Shown here: positions 51,960 through 60,381 of the stretch, in pieces
Position numbering within the stretch: the first letter of the stretch is position 1
Layout of the letters: every line of letters starts with the position of its first letter
Origin: Dasania marina DSM 21967
Lineage (GTDB): Bacteria > Pseudomonadota > Gammaproteobacteria > Pseudomonadales > Dasaniaceae
Direction of reading: 5' to 3'
Length of the DNA stretch: 64,000 nucleotides
NCBI RefSeq assembly: GCF_000373485.1
Contig: NZ_KB891586.1
Span: 14,734 to 78,733 of the forward strand
Position numbers and translations under genes: made by a program
The notes under the pieces: generated by a model
Seen by the model: only the letters and a program-made list of their open reading frames with translations
What the model was told of the DNA's origin: nothing
Databases searched by the model: none

Positions 51960-54638
51960 ATGATCAAACAACCGCTAGACATACCATCGGATATTTTTGA
52001 TCGCGAGCATTTTCTGTGCGCGGTAAAAAGCGCGCGCCAGCCATTGCCTCTGTTTAAAGACAGCATCGCTAGGGTGACTGATTATTTTCACCAGCAATTC
52101 CAACAGGGTGGCGATATCCGTCAGCTAGTTTGGGGGCGTGCCCATTATATAGATCAGCTGTTGCAGTGCGCTTGGCAGCTGTTCGACTGGCCTCAACAAG
52201 TCAGCCTCAACGCGGTGGGCGGCTACGGCCGTGGCGAACTACACCCCCACTCCGATATAGATCTATTAATTTTACTAGACGATGACGCCGAGCTAAGCTG
52301 CCAGCAAGCCATTAGCCAGTTCGTAACCCTGCTATGGGACATGAAACTCAACATAGGTCACAGCGTGCGCAACCTCAAAGAGTGCTTTGAGCAAGCCGAG
52401 CAAGACATCACCATAGCCACCAGTTTGCTAGAATCCCGCACCTTGGCTGGCCCAGCCAATATGCTGGCCCATGCGGTTAACAACACCGAGCAACACAGCT
52501 GGCCCAGCCACGCTTTTTTCCGCGCCAAATGGCGTGAGCAAATCAAGCGCCACTCCAAACACGGCAATAGCGAATACAATTTAGAACCCAATGTTAAAAG
52601 CTCGCCCGGCGGCCTGCGCGACATACAAATGATAGCCTGGATAGCCAAGCGCCATTTCAACACCCAAGCTATGGACGATCTAGTTGAGCGCGGTTTTTTA
52701 TTAAAACCTGAACTTAACTCGCTCAACCAAGGCTTAGAATTTTTATGGCGAGTGCGCTACGCACTGCATATGATTAGCGGCCGCGCCGAAGACCGCCTAC
52801 TATTCGACCACCAGCGCACCCTAGCCAAAATGTTTGGCTTTGAAGACGACGATATACGCCTAGCCGTAGAAGGCTTTATGCAGCAATACTATCGCTGGGC
52901 CATCACTCTGGGGCAGCTCAACGACTTACTGATACAGTATTTTGATGAAACTATATTGCGCGCCAGCGAAACCGAAACCATCGTCGAGATCAACCCGCGC
53001 TTTCGGGTGCGCAACGGCCATATAGAAGTCACCCACAACCAAGTGTTTGCGCAAACCCCCGCCGCCTTAATGGAAGTGTTTTTATTAATTGCTCAATCCC
53101 CCAATATAGACGGCCTGCGCGCCGCCACTATACGCCTAATACGCGAGTACGCCGCCACCATAGACGATGACTTTCGCAGCGACCCAGTGATCGCCGATTA
53201 CTTTATGACGCTGTTACGCTGCGATGCAAAAGTGGCGCTGCAGCTGCGCCGTATGTTGCGCTTTGGGGTACTGGAAATGTACCTGCCCGAATTTAAAGCC
53301 ATCATAGGGCAAATGCAGCACGACCTCTTTCATATCTATTCGGTGGATGCTCACACCATGGAGGTGGTTAAAAACCTGCGCCGCTTTCACTACCCCAAAT
53401 TTCAAAAACGCTTTCCGGTGGCGTCTCGTATAGTGCAGCGTATGGAGCAGGTAGAGCTGCTGTATATCGCTGGCCTCTACCACGACATAGCCAAGGGCCG
53501 CGGCGGCGACCACTCGGAATTAGGGGTAGAAGATGTCACCCGCTTTGCCCAGCGCCACAAGCTCAGTAACAAAGATACCAATCTAGTCGCTTGGCTGGTG
53601 CAGCATCATTTGCTGATGTCCTCGGTGGCACAGCGCAAAGATATTTCCAGCCCCGATGTGATACGCGACTTTGCCACTGTAGTAGGCAGCCAACGCCGCT
53701 TGGATTATCTCTACGCGCTAACCGTAGCCGATATCAACGGCACCAACCCCAGCCTGTGGAATAGCTGGCGCGCCGCACTACTGCGCCAGCTCTATACCGA
53801 AACCACCGGCGCCCTGCGTCGCGGCTTAGAAAACCCCGCCGACAAACAAGAATGGATAGACGAAACCCAAGCCAATGCCATGGAAAAATTATTAGGCCTA
53901 GGCTTTAGCGAACAAAAAATTCACGGCCTGTGGTCGGGTATGGGAGAGGAATATTTTTTACGCGAAAGTGTCGAAGACATAGTCTGGCACACCGAAGCTA
54001 TAGCCCAAAGCCTCAACCAAAACGCGCCGCTAGTACTCACCAAGGAAAGCGGCGAGATCGATAGCGAAGGCGCCACCCAAATTTTTATCCACACCCATGA
54101 CCGGCCCACGCTATTTGCGGTAACCGCTGCGGCGCTGGAACAACTCAACCTCAACATCATGGATGCCCGTATTTACAGCTCGGGTGATGGCTACACTCTA
54201 GATACCTTTTATGTGCTGGACGCCCACAACAAACCCATAGGCGACAACCCCAAACGCCTAGCTGCGATCAAACAAAGGCTGAAGGAAAAAATACAAAAAC
54301 CGAAGCATTATTTGGCCAAAATATCCAAGCGCACACCGCGGCAAATGCGGCTATTCTCTACCCCCACCTACACCCGCTTTCACAACGATGAAACCTTGGA
54401 CTTAAGCATATTAGAAATTGTCACCCCCGATAGGCCCGGCCTACTGGCCCGCATAGGTAAGATTTTTGTAGACCATGACATCATGCTGCAAAACGCCAAA
54501 ATAACCACCTTGGGGGACAAAGTAGAAGACGTCTTTTTTATTACTGACTATCAACACCAGCCTATTACCGACCCCGAACTGGCTGAAAATATTCAACGCG
54601 CTATTTGCAAAGAACTAGACAAGCAAGCGAAAATATAA
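51960..54638 (+). CDS. glnD: Bifunctional uridylyltransferase/uridylyl-removing enzyme GlnD
   Basis: The nitrogen sensor modifies PII proteins (GlnB/GlnK) when glutamine is low and demodifies them when it is high. The nucleotidyltransferase domain has GGYGRGELHPHSDID (87-101, Asp99 and Asp101). A linker domain follows, then an HD hydrolase domain with YHDIAKGRGGDHS (about 504-516), and two C-terminal ACT domains (about 700-780 and 810-890) that sense glutamine. At 892 residues it is full length. map and glnD are separated by three bases and presumably share a transcript. Confidence 0.98.
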   Translation: MIKQPLDIPSDIFDREHFLCAVKSARQPLPLFKDSIARVTDYFHQQFQQGGDIRQLVWGRAHYIDQLLQCAWQLFDWPQQVSLNAVGGYGRGELHPHSDIDLLILLDDDAELSCQQAISQFVTLLWDMKLNIGHSVRNLKECFEQAEQDITIATSLLESRTLAGPANMLAHAVNNTEQHSWPSHAFFRAKWREQIKRHSKHGNSEYNLEPNVKSSPGGLRDIQMIAWIAKRHFNTQAMDDLVERGFLLKPELNSLNQGLEFLWRVRYALHMISGRAEDRLLFDHQRTLAKMFGFEDDDIRLAVEGFMQQYYRWAITLGQLNDLLIQYFDETILRASETETIVEINPRFRVRNGHIEVTHNQVFAQTPAALMEVFLLIAQSPNIDGLRAATIRLIREYAATIDDDFRSDPVIADYFMTLLRCDAKVALQLRRMLRFGVLEMYLPEFKAIIGQMQHDLFHIYSVDAHTMEVVKNLRRFHYPKFQKRFPVASRIVQRMEQVELLYIAGLYHDIAKGRGGDHSELGVEDVTRFAQRHKLSNKDTNLVAWLVQHHLLMSSVAQRKDISSPDVIRDFATVVGSQRRLDYLYALTVADINGTNPSLWNSWRAALLRQLYTETTGALRRGLENPADKQEWIDETQANAMEKLLGLGFSEQKIHGLWSGMGEEYFLRESVEDIVWHTEAIAQSLNQNAPLVLTKESGEIDSEGATQIFIHTHDRPTLFAVTAAALEQLNLNIMDARIYSSGDGYTLDTFYVLDAHNKPIGDNPKRLAAIKQRLKEKIQKPKHYLAKISKRTPRQMRLFSTPTYTRFHNDETLDLSILEIVTPDRPGLLARIGKIFVDHDIMLQNAKITTLGDKVEDVFFITDYQHQPITDPELAENIQRAICKELDKQAKI

Positions 54639-54690
54639 TCGAGCATTTATTCGATAATTTAATCGAACAACAAATCGAACTACCAATCGA
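54637..54690. repeat. AATCGA repeats between glnD and dapC
   Basis: AATCGA occurs at 54637, 54661, 54673 and 54685; the last three are spaced exactly 12 bases apart (AATCGAACAACA, AATCGAACTACC, AATCGAAAACAG). The array starts in the glnD stop codon and fills the gap. Confidence 0.7.
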
Positions 54691-54711
54691 AAACAGCGAA
54701 ACGACATCAGC

Positions 54712-55914
54712 ATGAACTCAGACTTACAAAAGCTACACCCCTACCCCTTTGAAAAACTTAACGCCCTCAAAGCCGCGGTAACGCCACCGGTAAACTTGCC
54801 GCATATAGCGCTATCTATAGGCGAGCCCAAGCACCCTGCACCCAGCTTTGTTACCGAAACACTGGCCAATAATTTATCACTGCTAAGCAACTACCCCAGC
54901 ACCAAAGGCCTGCCCGAGCTGCGCAAGACCATTGCCGACTGGGCCAGCCAACGCTTCCAATTAGCGGCAGGCAGCCTTAACCCAGAGCGACACATACTGC
55001 CGGTCAACGGCACCCGCGAGGCGCTGTTTGCCTTTACCCAAGCCGTGGTTAACCGCAGCGACGATGCCTTGGTAGTAACACCCAACCCTTTTTATCAAAT
55101 CTACGAAGGCGCTGCGATGCTGGCAGGCGCCCAACCTTACTACCTACCTTGCTTAGACAGTCACGGCTTGATACCAGACTTTGATCAGGTAGACGCCAGT
55201 GTTTGGCAGCGATGCCAATTATTGTTTTTATGCTCGCCGGGCAACCCTACCGGCGCAGTCATAGACACCGCCACCTTGAAAAATCTGATCGCCCTAGCCG
55301 ACCAATACGATTTTGTTATCGCCAGTGATGAGTGTTACTCCGAACTGTATTTTGATGAACAACAGCCCCCCGCCGGTTTATTACAAACCTGCGCCGAACT
55401 GGGCCGCAATGACTTTAAACGCTGCGTGGTATTTCACAGCCTATCCAAGCGCAGCAACTTACCGGGCCTGCGTTCGGGCTTCGTCGCCGGTGACGCCGAC
55501 ATCATGCAAGCCTTTTTGCTATACCGCACCTACCACGGCTGCGCCATGCCCATACAACATCAACACGCCAGCATCGCCGCCTGGCAAGATGAAGCCCACG
55601 TCAAACAAAACCGCGAGCTATACCGGCAGAAATTTAGCGCCGTGCTGGATATTTTGGATGGCTGCCTAGACGTAGCCAAACCCGATGCCGGTTTTTATCT
55701 ATGGGCCAAAACCCCCATCTGCGATCAAGACTTTGCCCAGCAGCTGTTTGCCCAACAACATGTCACGGTATTACCCGGCCAGTTTTTAGGCCGCGAAGTG
55801 GACGGTTATAACCCCGGCCAGCAGCATATACGCATGGCCTTAGTCGCCTCGTTAGACGAGTGCATAGACGCCGCCCATCGCATTAAAGCCTTTGTCAGCA
55901 GCCTTAAGCTATAA
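54712..55914 (+). CDS. dapC: N-succinyldiaminopimelate aminotransferase
   Basis: The fold-I aminotransferase converts N-succinyl-2-amino-6-ketopimelate to N-succinyl-LL-diaminopimelate. The PLP lysine is Lys246 in SLSKRSNLPGLRSGFVAGD; LCSPGNPTGAVID and SDECYSELYFDE are other fold-I motifs. The N-terminal LHPYPFEKLNALKAAVTPP matches proteobacterial DapC. dapD and dapE are within 7 kb on the same strand, supporting the pathway assignment over a generic aminotransferase. Confidence 0.95.
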   Translation: MNSDLQKLHPYPFEKLNALKAAVTPPVNLPHIALSIGEPKHPAPSFVTETLANNLSLLSNYPSTKGLPELRKTIADWASQRFQLAAGSLNPERHILPVNGTREALFAFTQAVVNRSDDALVVTPNPFYQIYEGAAMLAGAQPYYLPCLDSHGLIPDFDQVDASVWQRCQLLFLCSPGNPTGAVIDTATLKNLIALADQYDFVIASDECYSELYFDEQQPPAGLLQTCAELGRNDFKRCVVFHSLSKRSNLPGLRSGFVAGDADIMQAFLLYRTYHGCAMPIQHQHASIAAWQDEAHVKQNRELYRQKFSAVLDILDGCLDVAKPDAGFYLWAKTPICDQDFAQQLFAQQHVTVLPGQFLGREVDGYNPGQQHIRMALVASLDECIDAAHRIKAFVSSLKL

Positions 55915-55937
55915 CCGTAGCCCTAATAAAAAGACAG

Positions 55938-56603
55938 ATGCCACTACTTATGCTAAAAGCGCAGCGGGTTGCTTACATACTTGAACAGCTACAGGTTTTA
56001 TACCCCAAGCCGCCGATACCGCTGGATCATAAAGACCCCTACACCTTACTGGTGGCGGTGCTATTATCGGCGCAGTGCACCGACCAACGCGTCAACACGG
56101 TAACACCGGCACTGTTCAAGTTAGCCGACAACCCCTTTGCCATGGCCAAGCAGTCAGTAGCGGATATCAAAGCCATTATTCGCCCCTGTGGTTTATCGCC
56201 ACAAAAATCCAAGGCCATACAAAAACTTTCCGAGATGCTGGTGGAATTTCACAATGGCATCGTGCCCGCCGACATGGATGAACTAGAAAAACTGCCAGGC
56301 GTAGGCCACAAAACCGCAGGGGTGGTAATGGCCCAAGCCTTTAATATACCCGCCTTCCCTGTAGACACCCACATACATCGTTTGGCACAGCGCTGGGGGC
56401 TGACCAATGGCCGGTCGGTAGTACAAACCGAAAAAGACTTAAAGCGACTCTTCCCCCAAGAACGCTGGAACAGCCTGCATTTACAATTCATCTACTACGG
56501 CCGCGAATACTGCTCAGCCCGTGGTTGTGACGGCACCGTATGCCCACTATGCCGCAGCTGTTACCCTAACCGCCGCAAGGCTAAAAAAACCTTAAAAGCC
56601 TAA
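55938..56603 (+). CDS. nth: Endonuclease III (DNA glycosylase/AP lyase)
   Basis: The base-excision enzyme removes oxidised pyrimidines. The helix-hairpin-helix LPGVGHKTAGVVM holds the catalytic Lys125, and Asp143 is in FPVDTHIHRL (numbering from the first ATG; an ATG four codons later would align better with E. coli). Near the C-terminus are five cysteines in CSARGCDGTVCPLCRSC, whose spacing does not match the C-x6-C-x2-C-x5-C of E. coli, so the 4Fe-4S ligands must be assigned differently. Length 221 residues. Confidence 0.95.
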   Translation: MPLLMLKAQRVAYILEQLQVLYPKPPIPLDHKDPYTLLVAVLLSAQCTDQRVNTVTPALFKLADNPFAMAKQSVADIKAIIRPCGLSPQKSKAIQKLSEMLVEFHNGIVPADMDELEKLPGVGHKTAGVVMAQAFNIPAFPVDTHIHRLAQRWGLTNGRSVVQTEKDLKRLFPQERWNSLHLQFIYYGREYCSARGCDGTVCPLCRSCYPNRRKAKKTLKA

Positions 56604-56788
56604 GCCACAGCCGCCAGACACAATCTGTATAACCCAAAAACAGGTATATTCCCCTACTTGGATTGCAGCACTGCCTAGCGGTATTAAAGATGGCAGGAAG
56701 TTGCTATTGCCTAACATAGGGCTAAGATTAATCGAACAGCACCAAGCCAGCCCATAACAACTAGCCACCCCTCTGATCGGAACTAAAC

Positions 56789-57085
56789 ATGCCCATCACC
56801 TCAAGCCAGCAAGGCCAAGACCTCACCATCACCTTAGACGAAAGCTTTAATTTTGATGCCGTGGAAAATTTTCGCGAAGCCTACAGCGACAAAGACGCAG
56901 AAGTGTATATAGTTGATTTTAGAGCGACAGAATATATGGACAGCTCCGGCCTAGGCATGCTGCTAAATATGAAGCGCTACCTCAGTGAAAAAAACATCAA
57001 CACCATAAAACTCATTAACTGCCGCCAACAAATTAAAAAAGTATTAATAATCTCTCGCTTTGAAAGCAAGTTTATTATTACTTAA
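56789..57085 (+). CDS. STAS-domain anti-sigma factor antagonist
   Basis: The 98-residue single-domain protein has the STAS fold of SpoIIAA/RsbV. The phosphorylatable serine is Ser52 or Ser53 in TEYMDSSGLGMLLNMKRYL. Unphosphorylated, such proteins sequester an anti-sigma kinase or other target; phosphorylation releases it. It is two bases upstream of a gene encoding a fused receiver, PP2C phosphatase and HATPase, which should both phosphorylate and dephosphorylate it. The same two-gene arrangement occurs in HsbA/HsbR of Pseudomonas aeruginosa and CrsA/CrsR of Shewanella. Confidence 0.9.
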   Translation: MPITSSQQGQDLTITLDESFNFDAVENFREAYSDKDAEVYIVDFRATEYMDSSGLGMLLNMKRYLSEKNINTIKLINCRQQIKKVLIISRFESKFIIT

Positions 57086-57087
57086 TT

Positions 57088-58749
57088 ATGAATATTCTAC
57101 TGGTTGATGACAGCCACTCCATCACCGCCCTGCTGGAGTGCATAGTGGAAGATTTGGGTTATCAAGCCTTGATTGCCAAAAGTGGCGAGCAGGCTATAGA
57201 AATAATCAAGTCACTAAAACAACTTCCCGACCTAGTCATTCTTGATATCAAGATGGGCGGCATGGACGGTTACGAAACAGCCAAACAACTGAAAGAACTA
57301 GCTGGGGAAGTACACTTACCCATTATTTTTATCACCAGCGCTAGCGACAACAACACTCAGACCAAATGCCTTTCTATAGGCGAAGATTACATACCTAAGC
57401 CCTTTAGTGTAGAAATTGTTGTTATCAAAATAAAAAGCCAGCTCAGGGTTAGCCAGCTTACCAAAAAAATGCATGCGACTAATCTCGAATTATTGCGCCG
57501 CGATAAGGACATCAAAAACGAACACCGTGTCGTAGAAAGCATTTTCACCAATCAATTTCAAAAACAAATCAACCACCCCCATGTTAAATACCATATGTCA
57601 CCGGTATCGGTATTTAATGGTGATGTCTTACTAGTAGCTAACGGCCCAGCCGACAATACCTATCTGCTTATAGGCGATGCTACCGGCCATGGTTTAGCGG
57701 CCGCCGTAGGTGTCATCCCTATTTATTCAGCCTTTCGCACTATGGCTAGAAAAGGCTTAACCGTAGGCACCATAGCCGCCGAATTAAATAAAAACTTATT
57801 GCAAATACTACCCGATCACATGATGTTGGCGGCGGCCATACTAGAAATCAACACCCACACCCATCAACTATTTATTTGGTCTGGCGGTGTGCCTAACGTC
57901 ATTATTGATAATGGCCAGGGCAGCATAAAAACGATTATCCCCGCCTTCCATCCACCACTAGCCTCTTGCAGTGAAGAAGAGTTTTTACAGCATATAGAGA
58001 TTTACGAGCTCGCTGAAAATGACCGTATCTACTTATTTACTGACGGTATAGAAGAGTCCAGAAACCGCAACGATGATATGTATGGCGAGCAGCGCTTGCT
58101 AGCACTATTCGACGGCCACAGCCCAGACGTTTATGACAATATTTTAAAATCCCACGATGAATTCACCTTAGGTACCTCACAAGACGATGATGTCACCCTA
58201 GTAGAGTTCACTTATCACAGCTTAAACGAAGCTGATAAACAAAAACCTCCCCACGTCGATCATAAAAAAATACTGCCCTGGCAAATGCACTTTCACTTAC
58301 AGCCCGACACCCTACGCAACAACGACCCCATCCCCCACATCGTCCGCTTTATTAACAGTGCCAGCGAACTTAGCGCGCACCAAGATTTTATTGCCACTAT
58401 TTTAACCGAACTGTATAGCAACGCTTTAGAGCACGGCCTGTTAAAACTAGACTCCAACATGAAAAACGATAGCGAAGGCTTTATTGATTACTACCAGCAA
58501 CGTATGGAGCGCTTGGCGCAGTTAACAGAAGGTCACATCGACATCCATTTACAATGCAGCCCCTCTGCACAACACAGCCACCTAAGCATCAGCATTAGTG
58601 ATAGTGGTGATGGCTACAACCAGGCCGCAAGAGACAGCTTAAACGATGACGTCAGCCACGGCCGCGGCTTATCACTAATTAAGCAGCTATGCAGCAGCCT
58701 AGATATTTCTGATGATGGCAAAACCATAGTCGCCGTCTATCCATTATAA
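57088..58749 (+). CDS. Response regulator with PP2C phosphatase and HATPase kinase domains
   Basis: The 553-residue partner-switch protein has three modules. A receiver (1-120) has acidic Asp7/Asp8, phospho-acceptor Asp53 (VILDIKMGGMDG) and the Lys of YIPKPFS. A linker helix leads to a SpoIIE-type PP2C phosphatase (about 165-385) with FNGDVLLV, IGDATGHGLAAAVG, LFTDGIEESR and DDVTLVEF. A C-terminal GHKL ATPase domain (about 425-550) has N-box LTELYSNALEHGL, ISDSGDGYN and HGRGLSLIKQL and should act as a serine kinase. With the STAS protein it forms an HsbR/CrsR-like switch; in Shewanella the CrsR/CrsA pair controls RpoS availability. A sensor kinase is not adjacent. Confidence 0.9.
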   Translation: MNILLVDDSHSITALLECIVEDLGYQALIAKSGEQAIEIIKSLKQLPDLVILDIKMGGMDGYETAKQLKELAGEVHLPIIFITSASDNNTQTKCLSIGEDYIPKPFSVEIVVIKIKSQLRVSQLTKKMHATNLELLRRDKDIKNEHRVVESIFTNQFQKQINHPHVKYHMSPVSVFNGDVLLVANGPADNTYLLIGDATGHGLAAAVGVIPIYSAFRTMARKGLTVGTIAAELNKNLLQILPDHMMLAAAILEINTHTHQLFIWSGGVPNVIIDNGQGSIKTIIPAFHPPLASCSEEEFLQHIEIYELAENDRIYLFTDGIEESRNRNDDMYGEQRLLALFDGHSPDVYDNILKSHDEFTLGTSQDDDVTLVEFTYHSLNEADKQKPPHVDHKKILPWQMHFHLQPDTLRNNDPIPHIVRFINSASELSAHQDFIATILTELYSNALEHGLLKLDSNMKNDSEGFIDYYQQRMERLAQLTEGHIDIHLQCSPSAQHSHLSISISDSGDGYNQAARDSLNDDVSHGRGLSLIKQLCSSLDISDDGKTIVAVYPL

Positions 58750-58825
58750 GCCGCTATAAGCCATTACTCGCGCAGCCCAAAAACCCTACTACTCGCAGGG
58801 ATACACAACTTTTTATCCCCCTTAA

Positions 58826-58858
58826 CGGCTACAGCCTAGCGGCTGACAGCGGTTTTTT
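58826..58858 (+). terminator. Possible terminator after the partner-switch operon
   Basis: An imperfect stem (GCTacAGCC/GGCTgacAGC) around a TAG(C) loop is followed by GGTTTTTTGC. It lies 80-110 bases after the stop codon and before the yffB-like gene. Stem quality is modest. Confidence 0.45.
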
Positions 58859-58897
58859 GCTATCCTTGTTTTTTGTAAACAACACTCTGGATACACT

Positions 58898-59242
58898 GTG
58901 GTTACTCTTTACGGTATAAAAAACTGCGATAGCGTCAAAAAAGCCCGCAAATGGTTAGACGCACACGATGTAGACTACCGCTTTCACGACTTTCGCAGCG
59001 ATGGCATCAACGCACAGCAAGTCGATGGTTGGCTGGCCGCACTAGGCTGGGAAACCTTAGTCAATAAACGCAGCACCACGTGGAAGCAGCTTAGCGAAAC
59101 TACCCGCAACGCCATGGATACCAAGCTGGCTGCTAGCGTACTGCTGGAACAACCCACCCTAATCAAACGGCCACTACTAGACAGCGGCAAGGGTTTGAGC
59201 GTGGGATTTAAAGACAGCGACTACCAACAACTTTTTACATAA
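58898..59242 (+). CDS. ArsC/Spx-family reductase, YffB-like
   Basis: The 114-residue thioredoxin-fold protein starts with a GTG (VTLYGIKNCDSVKKARKWLD); Cys10 is the only candidate redox cysteine at the active-site position, and the CxxC partner is absent (NCDSV). The family arginine is in IKRPLL. YffB-like proteins lack proven arsenate reductase activity and may use glutathione. In pseudomonads a homologue sits between dapC and dapD, as here, although nth and the partner-switch pair intervene. It is 29 bases upstream of dapD. Confidence 0.88.
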   Translation: MVTLYGIKNCDSVKKARKWLDAHDVDYRFHDFRSDGINAQQVDGWLAALGWETLVNKRSTTWKQLSETTRNAMDTKLAASVLLEQPTLIKRPLLDSGKGLSVGFKDSDYQQLFT

Positions 59243-59271
59243 TTCAATACTACAACAACAGGTAATTAAGC

Positions 59272-60306
59272 ATGAGCTCATTATTCAGCATCGGCCTAGG
59301 GGTCGGCACACAAAATGCCAAAGGCGAATGGCTAGAAGTTTTCTACGCCCTACCCGTATTAAACCCTTCGCAAGCCCTAAGCAAAGCCGTGATAGCAGCC
59401 ACCGATTACCAGCAAGGTAATCAGGCGCTAAACTTAGATAAAGGCCAGCTAGGCAGTTTAGAAGCTAGCTTGCGTGCAGCCGGTGAAGCGGCTCAGGCCG
59501 ACATTGTCAACGCCATGAAGCAAAGCAGCCGTCCTTTAGTGGCCACTATTTTAGCCAGCGATGACAGCCCTAGCTCTATCCCTGAAGGTTATTTAAAACT
59601 GCACCTATTATCACATCGCCTGGTTAAGCCACACGGCGTTAACTTAAACGGCTTATTTGGCGTACTGCCCAACGTCGCCTGGACCAATAAAGGCGCGATA
59701 GATTTAGACGAACTACCACAGGCGCAATTACTAGCACGCCTAAACGGTGAAACTATCAGCGTTGACTGTGTAGACAAATTTCCCAAAATGACTAACTACG
59801 TAGTGCCCTCCGGCGTGCGTATAGCCCACACCGCCCGCGTACGCCTAGGCGCTTACATAGGAGCAGGCACTACCGTGATGCATGAAGGTTTTGTCAACTT
59901 TAATGCCGGCACCGAAGGCCCAGGCATGATAGAAGGCCGGGTATCGGCTGGCGTATTCGTAGGTAAAGGTTCTGATTTAGGCGGCGGTTGCTCCACCATG
60001 GGTACGCTGTCTGGCGGCGGTAATATTGTGATATCAGTGGGCGATGAATGTTTAATAGGCGCTAACGCTGGCATAGGCATACCCTTAGCCGATCGCTGCA
60101 TCGTGGAAGCGGGTCTTTACATCACCGCTGGCACCAAAGTTATTGTGTTAGACGATAAAAATCTAGCGGTAGAAACCGTTAAAGCTCGCGACCTAGTAGG
60201 CAAAACCGACTTATTGTTCCGCCGCAACTCACTCACCGGCGCAATAGAATGTAAAACCAATAAAACCGCGATAGAACTTAACGAAGCCCTACACAACAAC
60301 GACTAG
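59272..60306 (+). CDS. dapD: Tetrahydrodipicolinate N-succinyltransferase (DapD)
   Basis: The 344-residue enzyme is the long Pseudomonas-type DapD that uses succinyl-CoA to begin the succinylase branch of lysine and diaminopimelate synthesis. An N-terminal domain (about 1-165) precedes a left-handed beta-helix (about 180-290) with GVRIAHTARVRLGAYIGAGT, the VMHEGFVNFNAGTEGPGMIEGR active-site block and KGSDLGGGCSTMGTLSGGG. Its terminal residues run into a repeat-hairpin that separates it from the convergent gene. Confidence 0.96.
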   Translation: MSSLFSIGLGVGTQNAKGEWLEVFYALPVLNPSQALSKAVIAATDYQQGNQALNLDKGQLGSLEASLRAAGEAAQADIVNAMKQSSRPLVATILASDDSPSSIPEGYLKLHLLSHRLVKPHGVNLNGLFGVLPNVAWTNKGAIDLDELPQAQLLARLNGETISVDCVDKFPKMTNYVVPSGVRIAHTARVRLGAYIGAGTTVMHEGFVNFNAGTEGPGMIEGRVSAGVFVGKGSDLGGGCSTMGTLSGGGNIVISVGDECLIGANAGIGIPLADRCIVEAGLYITAGTKVIVLDDKNLAVETVKARDLVGKTDLLFRRNSLTGAIECKTNKTAIELNEALHNND

Positions 60307-60314
60307 CCTAATCA

Positions 60315-60381
60315 CTAGTTCACAGTCTCTAGTCTCTAGTCTCTAGTCTCTAGTCTCTAGTCTCTAGCGACTGTGAACTAG
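60315..60381. repeat. Six exact AGTCTCT repeats enclosed by a 13-bp inverted repeat
   Basis: The arms CTAGTTCACAGTC (60315-60327) and GACTGTGAACTAG (60369-60381) are perfectly complementary. Between them lie six perfect tandem heptamers AGTCTCT at 60324-60365. The structure is in the short gap between convergent dapD and the CNB protein gene, so it could act as a two-way transcription barrier. It is the cleanest example of the AGTCTCT family in the window. Confidence 0.88.
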
